Origin: Streptomyces sp. MspMP-M5
GTDB lineage: Bacteria > Actinomycetota > Actinomycetes > Streptomycetales > Streptomycetaceae
Direction of reading: 5' to 3'
DNA length: 64,000 nt
Assembly (NCBI RefSeq): GCF_000373585.1
Contig: NZ_KB891892.1
Span: 1-64,000, forward strand
The position numbers were made by a program, and so were the translations under genes. The notes under the pieces were generated by a model, which saw only the letters and a list, made by a program, of their open reading frames with translations, made no database searches and had not been told where the DNA came from. Of this stretch, positions 40,700-48,177 are shown in pieces. Every line of letters begins with the position of its first letter. The first letter of the stretch is position 1.

Positions 40700-41430
40700 A
40701 CACCCCTTACGCATCGCCCAAGCACGGCGGCCACGAGCACATCCACCGCTTCCTGATCCTGGGCAAGGAGAAGCTGTTCTTCTACCACCTGTCCCTCTAC
40801 AACCCGGACCTCGGCCACCACTACCAGGCGGTCTTCACCTTCGAGATCGAGGGCGACGACCTGAAGAAGATGTACCTGGAAGACCTGAAGAAGAACGAGG
40901 ACAAGCGGGTCTTCTACGCCCTGCGCTGCCCGCACCACTTCGAGCTGCCGGAGCTCAAGAACGGCAAGGAATTCCGGGTCTACCTGGAGCGGGTGGTGGT
41001 CCAGAACGACGGCAGCCGCAAGTTCGAGCAGATGACCCCGACCGAGGCGCCGGTACCGGTGACGTGCCGGCCGCAGGACGTCCTGTACTTCCGGGACATG
41101 GCGGACCGGCCCCTGCCCTACCCCCAGCGCCTCACCTACCTGGCGTTCGGTGCGGGCAAGGAGGTCCACCTCGCCCACCAACTCGCCGAGCGCCCGAACT
41201 GGGACGAGGTCATCACCGTGACGACGAAGCAGTCCATCGATGACGCGACGCTGAAGCAGGTCCCGCCGGTCGTCATCGACTCGATCAACGACCCCCACGG
41301 CGTGATCAAGGAGAGCCTGCTGAAGAAGGACCAGCAGTACCAGGGCAAGATCAGCGCCGGCAACCAGACGGTGGACTTCATCGTCGGTCGCCAGGGCTGG
41401 TGGAACCACACCAGCCTCAACACCGCCTGA
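40696..41430 (+). CDS. Uncharacterised third protein of the lodA-lodB operon
   Basis: A 244-aa protein of no family I recognise. It lacks a signal peptide and membrane segments. The N-terminal half is a His- and aromatic-rich beta-type region (HEHIHRFLILGKEKLFFYHL, then LGHHYQAVFTFEI), followed by a Lys/Glu-rich stretch (DDLKKMYLEDLKKNEDKR). It has no internal Cys pairs beyond two single Cys. The ORF starts inside the lodB stop (ATGA), so it is obligatorily co-translated with the oxidase and its maturase. Possible roles are substrate delivery, accessory assembly factor or inhibitor of an H2O2-producing enzyme (speculation). A terminator follows. Confidence 0.85.
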   Translation: MNTPYASPKHGGHEHIHRFLILGKEKLFFYHLSLYNPDLGHHYQAVFTFEIEGDDLKKMYLEDLKKNEDKRVFYALRCPHHFELPELKNGKEFRVYLERVVVQNDGSRKFEQMTPTEAPVPVTCRPQDVLYFRDMADRPLPYPQRLTYLAFGAGKEVHLAHQLAERPNWDEVITVTTKQSIDDATLKQVPPVVIDSINDPHGVIKESLLKKDQQYQGKISAGNQTVDFIVGRQGWWNHTSLNTA

Positions 41431-41464
41431 CGGACGCCGCGACCGCCCCCCCCCGGTCGCCCTT

Positions 41465-41489
41465 CGGGCCGCGAACCCCTCGCGGCCCG
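41465..41489. terminator. Bidirectional terminator
   Basis: CGGGCCGCG (41465-41473) and CGCGGCCCG (41481-41489), 7-nt loop, between the third lod-operon gene and the convergent lipase gene. Confidence 0.75.
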
Positions 41490-41513
41490 AGCCGGCCGTC
41501 AATTGACCGACCG

Positions 41514-42338
41514 TCAGGAGAGGTTCTGCTCGATGGCGGCGATGTAGCGCTTGATCGAGTGGTCCCGGAGTCCGTCCGAGGCCGGCGCGAACGCGTCCGC
41601 GGTCAGCCCCTTGGCACGGTCCGCCATGCCGCCGAGCAGCCCCATGGACTCGTGCAGCCTGCCGCCCGAGTCGATGTACCGCAGCGCATCGACGTGCGTG
41701 AAGACCGGCTCGGGAGGCAGCTGCGCAACGATGTCGTTGTTGTTGACGAAGCGGTACATGCGGTTCTTGAAGCCCTTGTTGTACGCGGCTGCCAGGATGC
41801 GGTCGCAGGTGCGGGGCTGCCCGTAGGTGTAGACGCCGTCCGCCTGCAACCGCGGCTCCTCCAGGTACATCCGCGCGCCGGCGAGCATGGCCAGCGCACC
41901 GCCGAGACTGTGCCCGGTGAACCACACGGTCTGGTTGTCGGTGCGCAGCTCCGCCAGGGTTTCCTTGACATCCGGGAAGATCGACTGGAGGGCCTCGGCG
42001 AATCCGTAGTGGACGTAGCCCGTCTCGGCCGGGCCGGGCCACGGGGGAGTGCTGGCGTCGGACAGCCAGTCACGGATCTGCGCCGGCTCGGTGCCGCGGA
42101 AGGCAGTGATGATCATGTGGTCGCTGGCCGCGGTGTACGCCTGGGTGTCCTCCAGCGGGAACGGCGGCGTGAACCGTGTCTGATGGTGGCGCACCTGGTC
42201 GAAGCCCCAGTCGCGTGCCCGGGACTCGATGGTGGCCTCGTCCTTGTAGGCGAGATCCGATGCCTGGGCCAGCCAGTAGGCCAACGGCAGGCTGTAGCCG
42301 GCTCTCGCACGGTGGTCGATCGCGGTCGGTGCGGACAC
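41514..42338 (-). CDS. Class 3 lipase family protein
   Basis: A 274-aa alpha/beta hydrolase of the lipase_3 family: HMIITAFRGTEPAQIRDWLSD (oxyanion region), HYGFAEALQSIF, nucleophile elbow GHSLGGALAMLAGA, VYTYGQPRTCDR, and NNNDIVAQLPP with the catalytic Asp; the His is likely in FTHVDALRY or nearby. No signal peptide is seen, so it may be intracellular, unlike secreted fungal relatives. GTG 42338 has AAAGGA 6 nt upstream; the longer frame reaching 43070 is the shadow of the SDR gene. Substrate unknown. Confidence 0.88.
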   Translation of the reverse strand: MSAPTAIDHRARAGYSLPLAYWLAQASDLAYKDEATIESRARDWGFDQVRHHQTRFTPPFPLEDTQAYTAASDHMIITAFRGTEPAQIRDWLSDASTPPWPGPAETGYVHYGFAEALQSIFPDVKETLAELRTDNQTVWFTGHSLGGALAMLAGARMYLEEPRLQADGVYTYGQPRTCDRILAAAYNKGFKNRMYRFVNNNDIVAQLPPEPVFTHVDALRYIDSGGRLHESMGLLGGMADRAKGLTADAFAPASDGLRDHSIKRYIAAIEQNLS

Positions 42339-42517
42339 GTGGGGTCCTTTCGTTCCGAGTCGTACGCCGACCGTGCGGGCGGAGCGCCCCGGCGGCGCAG
42401 GGTCGGTCCCTTCGTAACGGCAGACACCCGGCCCGCGACCCGTCGCCGCGCCCGTAGTCCCTCGAACGGCGGGCCGCCGCCGTTCCCGTGGGAGCGCACC
42501 AGCTGGCTGATGGCCCG

Positions 42518-43300
42518 TCAGAGCCGGACCCCGCCGGTCGCGTCGAGCACCTTGCCGGTGATCCAGCGGGAGTCGTGCGAGGCGAGGAACGCGACGATGT
42601 CGGCGACGTCGTCCGGCCGGCCGACCCGGCCCAGCGCGGCGCGGGCGGCCGCATCCGCTTCCGCGGCCGGATTGCCGCGCAGCCAGTCGGCGTTGACGTC
42701 GGTGTCGATGACCCCCGGGGCGACCCCGTTCGCGGTGATCCCCCGGGCGCCCAGTTCCTGGGCCAGGTTGAGGGTGAAGTTGTCGAGGGCGGCCTTGGTC
42801 GCGCCGTAGGCCATGGCGACGGGCATGGCGAGGCGGCCCGCGGCACTGGAGACGTTGATGATCCGGCCGCCGTCGCGCAGCCGCGTGAGCCCTTCCCGGA
42901 CGACGAAGAACGGCGCGCGGACGTTCACCGCGAAGACCTTGTCGAAGTCGTCCTCGGTCAGTGCGGAAAGCGCCACATGCATGCCGATACCGGCGTTGTT
43001 GACGATGATGTCGACCGCCGTGCCGGTGTCGGGCGACAGCTCCGTGATGCGAGCGTCGAAGGCCGACCACAGCGCCGCGGCATCGCCGCGGGCGCCGAGC
43101 GGGGCGTGCAGCGCGACCGCCCGGCCGCCGTCCTTGCGGATGCGTGCGACGGTCTCGTCCGCCGCCGCTTCGTCGCGGGCGTAGGTCAGGGCGACCGCGG
43201 CGCCATCGTGCCCGAGGCGTTCGGCGATGGCCCGGCCGATGCCTCGGCTGCCTCCGGTGACCAGGGCGATCTTCCCGTCGAGCGGACGGTTGGTGGTCAT
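42518..43300 (-). CDS. SDR family oxidoreductase
   Basis: A 260-aa classical SDR: TGGSRGIGRAIAERLG, NNAGIGMHV, INVSSAAGRLAMP with the catalytic Ser, and YGATKAALDNF. The C-terminal ITGKVLDATGGVRL is of the 3-oxoacyl-ACP reductase-like kind. ATG 43300 has GGGAG 6 nt upstream. It lies 129 bp downstream of, and in the same direction as, the TetR gene, so it may be part of that regulator's operon. Confidence 0.92.
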   Translation of the reverse strand: MTTNRPLDGKIALVTGGSRGIGRAIAERLGHDGAAVALTYARDEAAADETVARIRKDGGRAVALHAPLGARGDAAALWSAFDARITELSPDTGTAVDIIVNNAGIGMHVALSALTEDDFDKVFAVNVRAPFFVVREGLTRLRDGGRIINVSSAAGRLAMPVAMAYGATKAALDNFTLNLAQELGARGITANGVAPGVIDTDVNADWLRGNPAAEADAAARAALGRVGRPDDVADIVAFLASHDSRWITGKVLDATGGVRL

Positions 43301-43429
43301 GGCATGCTCCCTGTCATCTCGTGTGGCCCCGCGAACGGACGTGGCGGGCGCCTGCTGATGCCGGGGACGCTAGGGCCTCACATCGATGTGAGAGTCAACT
43401 CGTGGGGCAGCCTGGGGCGGTGTGGTTCC

Positions 43430-44092
43430 CTAGGTGAGTGAGTCCGAAGTCCCGTCGTCCGCGCGTTTCGGGGCCGGATGCAGGATCAGGGGGAGGTAGA
43501 TGTCGTCGACGATGTCGGTGATGACGTCGTCCGCGACGGGTGTGCCGAAGAGCAGGAACTGGTTGCGCAGGAGGTCGGTGGCGACCGTGGCGCGCCGGGA
43601 GTCCAGGATCCAGGGCTGGATCTCGCCGCGTTCGACCGCGCGTTCCAGGATGGTCCGCAGGGCCGCCGGGCCGACGGTGTGGACGCTTTCCCGGACCAGT
43701 TTGGCGAAGTCGGGGTCGCGGGTCATCTCGGCCAGCAGGCCGCGCAGGATGCCGCCGAGCGGGCTGGCCACCTTGGCGGCGAGGTGCCGCATCAGGTCGA
43801 TCACGTCCGAGCGCAGGGCGCCGGTGTCGGGCGCCTCGACGGCGGTCAGGCCGGTCGACCGGCAGGCGTCCATGACCAGTTCGGCACGGCTGGACCAGCG
43901 TCTGTAGAGGGCGGCCTTGCCAGTGCGGGCCCGACTGGCCACCCGTTCCATCGTCAGCTGGGCGTAGCCGGTCTCGCTGAGCTCCTCCAGGGTCGCCCTC
44001 AGGATGGCTTTCTCCAGCTCCGCGCCGCGGCGGCGGGGGCCTTTGCGGTGGTCGGCGGCGGGTGCGGCGGTGGGATCGGCGTGGGGTGACAG
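43430..44092 (-). CDS. TetR family regulator (apparent CTG start)
   Basis: About 220 aa. The N-terminal TetR helix-turn-helix runs LEKAILRATLEELSETGYAQ, then LTMERVASRARTGKAALYRRW, and is in frame only if translation begins upstream of ATG 43951. No ATG, GTG or TTG exists in that frame before it; CTG 44092 has GGGAG 5 nt upstream, so I take it as the start (encoding MSPHADPTAAP). The C-terminal domain is TetR_C_11-like (LMRHLAAKVASPLGGILRGL). It diverges from a P450-ferredoxin pair across inverted repeats that match a dimeric TetR site, and an SDR gene follows it. Confidence 0.78.
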   Translation of the reverse strand: MSPHADPTAAPAADHRKGPRRRGAELEKAILRATLEELSETGYAQLTMERVASRARTGKAALYRRWSSRAELVMDACRSTGLTAVEAPDTGALRSDVIDLMRHLAAKVASPLGGILRGLLAEMTRDPDFAKLVRESVHTVGPAALRTILERAVERGEIQPWILDSRRATVATDLLRNQFLLFGTPVADDVITDIVDDIYLPLILHPAPKRADDGTSDSLT

Positions 44093-44125
44093 CGTGACTC
44101 CCGAAGATGTCTCGTAGAGACCGTT

Positions 44126-44168
44126 GTGTTCTCTATGGGCCCAGTCTATTCTCCAAATTAGAGAACAC
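44126..44168. promoter_or_regulatory. Inverted repeats between TetR and P450 genes
   Basis: Perfect 10-bp arms GTGTTCTCTA (44126-44135) and TAGAGAACAC (44159-44168), spacer 23 bp; nested inside is TTCTC-CAAATTA-GAGAA (44149-44165). Likely operator for the divergent TetR and P450 promoters. Confidence 0.78.
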
Positions 44169-44209
44169 CGCGTTCTTTAACCATGAGCTTTTCGATTCGG
44201 AGTGGACCG

Positions 44210-45430
44210 ATGGCCGATATCGCCACCACGCCCCAGGCAACCCAAGCGCCCGCCTTCCCGAGCGACCGGACCTGTCCGTACCAGTTACCGCCGGGCTATG
44301 CCCAGCTCCGGGACGCTCCCGGCCCGCTGCACCGGGTGACCCTCTACGACGGTCGCCAGGCATGGGTGGTCACCAAGCACGAGGCCGCGCGCAAGCTGCT
44401 CGCCGACCCGCGCCTGTCCTCCGACCGCGCCGACGCCAACTTCCCTGCCACCTCACCGCGCTTCGAGATCGCCCGGGAGAGCCGCCCGGCGTTCATCGGC
44501 ATGGACCCGCCCGAGCACGGCGTCGCGCGACGGATGACGATCAGCGAGTTCACCGTCAAGCGGATCAAGGGCATGCGCCCCGAGGTCGAGGAGATCGTGC
44601 ACGGCTTCCTCGACGAGATGCTCGCCGCCGGCTCGCCCGCCGATCTGGTCAGCCGGTTCGCGCTGCCGGTGCCGTCCATGGTGATCTGCCGGCTGCTCGG
44701 CGTGCCCTACGCCGACCACGATTTCTTCCAGGACGCGAGCAGGCGCCTGGTGCAGTCCACGGACGTGGCGAGTGCCGCCGCGGCACGCGACGACCTCCGG
44801 CACTACATGGACGGCCTCATCACCGCCTTCCAGGCCGAGCCCGGCTCGGGCCTCGTGGGCAGCCTGGTCGCCGAGCAGCTCGCCAACGGCGAGATCGACC
44901 GAGAGGAACTGATCTCCACGGCGCTGCTGTTGCTCGTAGCCGGCCACGAGACCACCGCCTCGATGACCTCGCTCAGCGCGATCACCTTGCTGGCACACCC
45001 CGAGCAGTACGCGGCCCTGCGCGACGATCGCAGCCTTGTTCCCGGTGCGGTGGAGGAACTGCTCCGCTACCTGGCCATCGCGGACATCGCGGGTGGCCGC
45101 GTCGCCACCGCCGACATCGAGATCGAGGGCCAACTCATCCGGGCCGGCGAGGGCGTGCTCGTCATCAACTCCATAGCCAACCGGGACGGCACGGTGTACG
45201 AGGACCCGGACGCCTTCGACGTCCGCCGCTCCGCTCGCCACCACCTGTCCTTCGGCTTCGGCGTGCACCAGTGCCTGGGGCAGAACCTCGCGCGCCTGGA
45301 GCTGGAGGTCATCCTCAACGCGCTGATGGACCGCGTGCCGACACTTCGACTCGCCACGCCCGTGGACCAGTTGAAGCTGCGACCGGGCACCACGATCCAG
45401 GGCGTGAACGAGCTTCTGGTCGCCTGGTGA
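44210..45430 (+). CDS. Cytochrome P450
   Basis: A 406-aa soluble bacterial P450. Heme-binding loop FGFGVHQCLGQNLARLELE with ligand Cys355; I-helix AGHETTASMTS with acid-alcohol pair; K-helix EELLRY. Size and sequence are close to the CYP105-like actinobacterial class, usually involved in xenobiotic or secondary-metabolite hydroxylation. ATG 44210 has CGGAG 7 nt upstream; ATG 44183 is an alternative. It is followed 25 bp later by its probable electron donor ferredoxin and controlled by the divergent TetR protein. Confidence 0.95.
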   Translation: MADIATTPQATQAPAFPSDRTCPYQLPPGYAQLRDAPGPLHRVTLYDGRQAWVVTKHEAARKLLADPRLSSDRADANFPATSPRFEIARESRPAFIGMDPPEHGVARRMTISEFTVKRIKGMRPEVEEIVHGFLDEMLAAGSPADLVSRFALPVPSMVICRLLGVPYADHDFFQDASRRLVQSTDVASAAAARDDLRHYMDGLITAFQAEPGSGLVGSLVAEQLANGEIDREELISTALLLLVAGHETTASMTSLSAITLLAHPEQYAALRDDRSLVPGAVEELLRYLAIADIAGGRVATADIEIEGQLIRAGEGVLVINSIANRDGTVYEDPDAFDVRRSARHHLSFGFGVHQCLGQNLARLELEVILNALMDRVPTLRLATPVDQLKLRPGTTIQGVNELLVAW

Positions 45431-45455
45431 CGCGGGGAGAGGAAGGGGGAGTGCG

Positions 45456-45662
45456 ATGACCATGCGAGTGAGTGCCGACCGGACGGTCTGCGTGGGCGCC
45501 GGACTGTGCGCGCTGACCGCCCCCGGCGTCTTCGACCAGGACGACGACGGGATCGTCACGGTGCTGGAGTCCGCCCCGGCCGGCGACGACGGTACGGCGG
45601 CACGCGAGGCCGGTCTGCTCTGCCCGTCCCGGGCGGTGCGCATCGTCGAGGCGGATGCGTAG
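45456..45662 (+). CDS. 3Fe-4S ferredoxin
   Basis: A 68-aa ferredoxin with the actinobacterial P450-partner pattern: CVGAGLC (with the second Cys of a usual CxxCxxC set replaced by Ala, giving a 3Fe-4S cluster) and a C-terminal CPSRAV. Family FdxE/SuaB-like. GGGGGAG precedes ATG 45456. It is directly downstream of the P450 gene and will supply its electrons. Confidence 0.93.
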   Translation: MTMRVSADRTVCVGAGLCALTAPGVFDQDDDGIVTVLESAPAGDDGTAAREAGLLCPSRAVRIVEADA

Positions 45663-45691
45663 CGATCGATACGGTTGCCTGGAATTCAACA

Positions 45692-45729
45692 TGAGTGTGG
45701 GCCCACCGTGCTTGGTGGGCCCACACTCA
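45692..45729. terminator. Terminator after the ferredoxin gene
   Basis: Perfect 16-bp arms 45692-45707 and 45714-45729 (TGAGTGTGGGCCCACC and complement), 6-nt loop, between convergent genes. Confidence 0.9.
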
Positions 45730-45811
45730 CAAGTCATGACGCGTGCTGCGAAGTCGGGGACAGCGGAATCCGGGAGTCCGAGGTCCAGGAGAGGGTCCGG
45801 GAGTCCGGCAA

Positions 45812-46405
45812 TCAGCTCAACTGCCCGTCGTAGTCGGGCAGCTTGAAGCCCTTTTCGTAATGTCCGCCCTCAAGGTCGGTGCTGCGATTCCCGACGTTGG
45901 CGACGAGGGTGTAGCCCTGCGACTCGTACTTCTTCCGGCAGCCGAGCTTGACCTGCGCTTTTCCTGGGCTGTCGCCGTGCGGCTTGAGGCAGAGGCCGTC
46001 GACGGTGTAGCCGGCCGCGGTGAGTTCCCGGGTCGTGGCGTCCTGCTCGTTGGGGTCGCGGTAGGACGCGAACAGCACCGCCGCGCCGTGTTCGTGCGCA
46101 TACTCCGTGGCTTTGAGGATCGCCTCGATCGGCTTCCCCCGGTCGTAGTGCGTGGCCAGGGAGGTGTTGTCGATGTCCAGGACGATCGCCGGCTTCTCGT
46201 TGCTCTTTCCCCCGGCCAGACGGTGCGTCAGGTAGTCCTGGAGGGAGGCGGCGACCGGAGCGACGTCCTTGAGCCATTCGCTCTTGCTCGGCAGTGATTC
46301 CGGGCGAACGGCCGCCTGCGCGGGGAGCGGCAGTGCCACCAACGCGCCCAGCACGGGCCCCAGTACCAGCGCGGCTCTGCTGCCCATGACTTTTCCCATG
46401 CCCAT
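45812..46405 (-). CDS. Secreted HAD-family acid phosphatase (PF03767-like)
   Basis: A 197-aa protein with a signal peptide (AALVLGPVLGALVALPLPAQA) and a HAD phosphatase domain. The nucleophile motif is VLDIDNTSL (first Asp nucleophile, second Asp acid), motif II is in VLFASYRDP (Ser/Arg variation), and motif IV is in VGNRSTDLEGG. It belongs to the plant-type acid phosphatase/lipoprotein e(P4) group. It is shorter than P4 enzymes. GGAG lies upstream of ATG 46405. Convergent with the P450 operon and adjacent to a sugar-oxidoreductase gene, though direct linkage is unproven. Confidence 0.88.
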   Translation of the reverse strand: MGMGKVMGSRAALVLGPVLGALVALPLPAQAAVRPESLPSKSEWLKDVAPVAASLQDYLTHRLAGGKSNEKPAIVLDIDNTSLATHYDRGKPIEAILKATEYAHEHGAAVLFASYRDPNEQDATTRELTAAGYTVDGLCLKPHGDSPGKAQVKLGCRKKYESQGYTLVANVGNRSTDLEGGHYEKGFKLPDYDGQLS

Positions 46406-46688
46406 GATTCCCTCGCTCCTTTTGTGTGTTTCGCTCGATGGTCACGGGGCATTCCGAACCGGATTGCCGGGCATCAAGGCATGTGTGTCGGCCGAGAGGC
46501 ACAGCAACCCGGATTCCGGAATCCCCGTGGTCGTCCAGGTCATTGCTACCCACATCAGCCGCCCTACGGTGTCCATGCCGCACCAATGGCCACAATGGGA
46601 CGTGATTCACACCGAGCCGCACCCGCCGAAGGAATCCACCGATCTGCACACTACGAAGGCTTTGCCTCCGCGAAATACGGATTTCACC

Positions 46689-47978
46689 TCACATTCCCTG
46701 GCCATTGGTGGAGAAATGGTCGGCCAACTCCTGTGACAATGCGGGCACATTGACGGGTACGCCGTTGGCACGCAGCGATGCGGTGGCGGCACAGCCGGCC
46801 GCCACCGCCTGCCGGGCCGCCACCGGTGAGGTGAGCGTGTGCCCGCCGTCGCGTACGAAGCCCACGAATTCGGCCATCAGTCGCGGGTCGGCCCCGCCGT
46901 GCCCGCCGTCGTCCGAGGGCACCTCGACGACCAGATCGGCGTCCGCGCGATAGCCGCTGCGCCGGCCGTTCCACACCTTGACCACCGCCCCCTCGGTGTC
47001 ACCGAAGTTCTCCAGCCGCCCGTGGGTGCCGATGACGGTGTAGTTGCGCCAGTAGTCGGGCGTGTAGTGGCACTGCTCGTACGTGGCGAACACCCCGTTG
47101 TCCAGGCGCATGGTCATCATCGACAGGTCCTCGACGTCGACCACGTCGTTCAGGCCGGTCAGGGAGGTGGGTGGCCAGTTGTTCTCGGGATCGAACCACT
47201 CGGCCAGCGTCCGCTCGCCCTGCCCGCCCCGCGCGGTGATGTCGCCGTAGACGGTCAGCCCGCCCATCGCCTGGGCCCGCACGGTGTAGCCGCCGGCCAG
47301 CCAGTGGATCACATCCAGGTCATGCGCCCCCTTCTGCAGCAGCAGACCGGTGGTCCGACGCCGGTCCGCGTGCCAGTCCTTGAAGTAGAAGTCCCCGCCG
47401 TGGCCGACGAAATGACGGCACCAGACGGCCTTGACCTCGCCGATGGTGCCCTTGCGGACCAGGTCGCGCATGGTCCGGATGACCGGCATGTGCCGCATGT
47501 TGTGGCCGACGTAGAGCCGGGTGCCGGTGCGTCGCGCCGTCTCCAGTACGCGGTCGCATCCGGCGGTGGTGATCGCCAGGGGCTTGTCGACGAACACCGC
47601 GACGCCGGCCGTCAGGAAGTCGACGGCCAGCTGCTCGTGGGTGTCGTCCGGCGTCGTCAGGATCACCCCGTCCAGCCCCGCATCGAGCAACGGGCGGTGG
47701 TCGGCGTACCGCTCGGCCCCCGGGTACAGTTCCCGGCTTCCTTCCCGGCGAGCCGCGACCGGGTCGCACACCGCCACCACCCGCGCCCGCAGACGCTCCT
47801 CGGCCACATGCCCGCCGAGCGTCCCACGCATCCCGAGCCCCACCACGGCGAGCCGCAGCTCCTCCGAAGTCGGTGACGTCTCTTGATCCTCGGACGCCTC
47901 AGACACGTCCAACTCCTCCTGATTTCCCCTCACTTGACGGTCGTTCGGTTCCTGCTCCGTACTGCTGGACAACCTCAT
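46689..47978 (-). CDS. Gfo/Idh/MocA family oxidoreductase
   Basis: A 429-aa NAD(P)-dependent sugar/inositol-type oxidoreductase. Residues 1-40 are a variable acidic tail; then the Rossmann motif VVGLGMRGTLGGHVAEE, the conserved EKP-equivalent VFVDKPLAI and the C-terminal alpha/beta domain (IGEVKAVWCRHF, GLLLQKGAHDLDVIHWLAGG). Both the VDKPLA and KGAHDLD motifs carry catalytic Lys/His. ATG 47978 follows GGAAAGG. It diverges from the DUF2264 gene 200 bp away, as in several polysaccharide-utilisation loci. Confidence 0.92.
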   Translation of the reverse strand: MRLSSSTEQEPNDRQVRGNQEELDVSEASEDQETSPTSEELRLAVVGLGMRGTLGGHVAEERLRARVVAVCDPVAARREGSRELYPGAERYADHRPLLDAGLDGVILTTPDDTHEQLAVDFLTAGVAVFVDKPLAITTAGCDRVLETARRTGTRLYVGHNMRHMPVIRTMRDLVRKGTIGEVKAVWCRHFVGHGGDFYFKDWHADRRRTTGLLLQKGAHDLDVIHWLAGGYTVRAQAMGGLTVYGDITARGGQGERTLAEWFDPENNWPPTSLTGLNDVVDVEDLSMMTMRLDNGVFATYEQCHYTPDYWRNYTVIGTHGRLENFGDTEGAVVKVWNGRRSGYRADADLVVEVPSDDGGHGGADPRLMAEFVGFVRDGGHTLTSPVAARQAVAAGCAATASLRANGVPVNVPALSQELADHFSTNGQGM

Positions 47979-48177
47979 CAGCCTTTCCTTCGAAGGACGT
48001 CGACGGGTCGGCCGGCGTGCGAGGCAGCTGGCCCGGGGCTCCCGCGTCCCGTCCGTTTCGGGTGCTTGTGGCCTTCGCCGGCAGGCGGCCATGCTGACGC
48101 GGGGCACACCCGACACCTGCCGCACGGCGACCCGACGACCACCACACCACCGCAGAGCACCGGACTCAAGGAGCCCC

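Noticed and set aside
41514..43070. Extended 518-codon frame for the lipase gene
   Set aside because: The extra N-terminal half is a shadow of the SDR gene at 42518-43300. GTG 42338 with AAAGGA is the real start.
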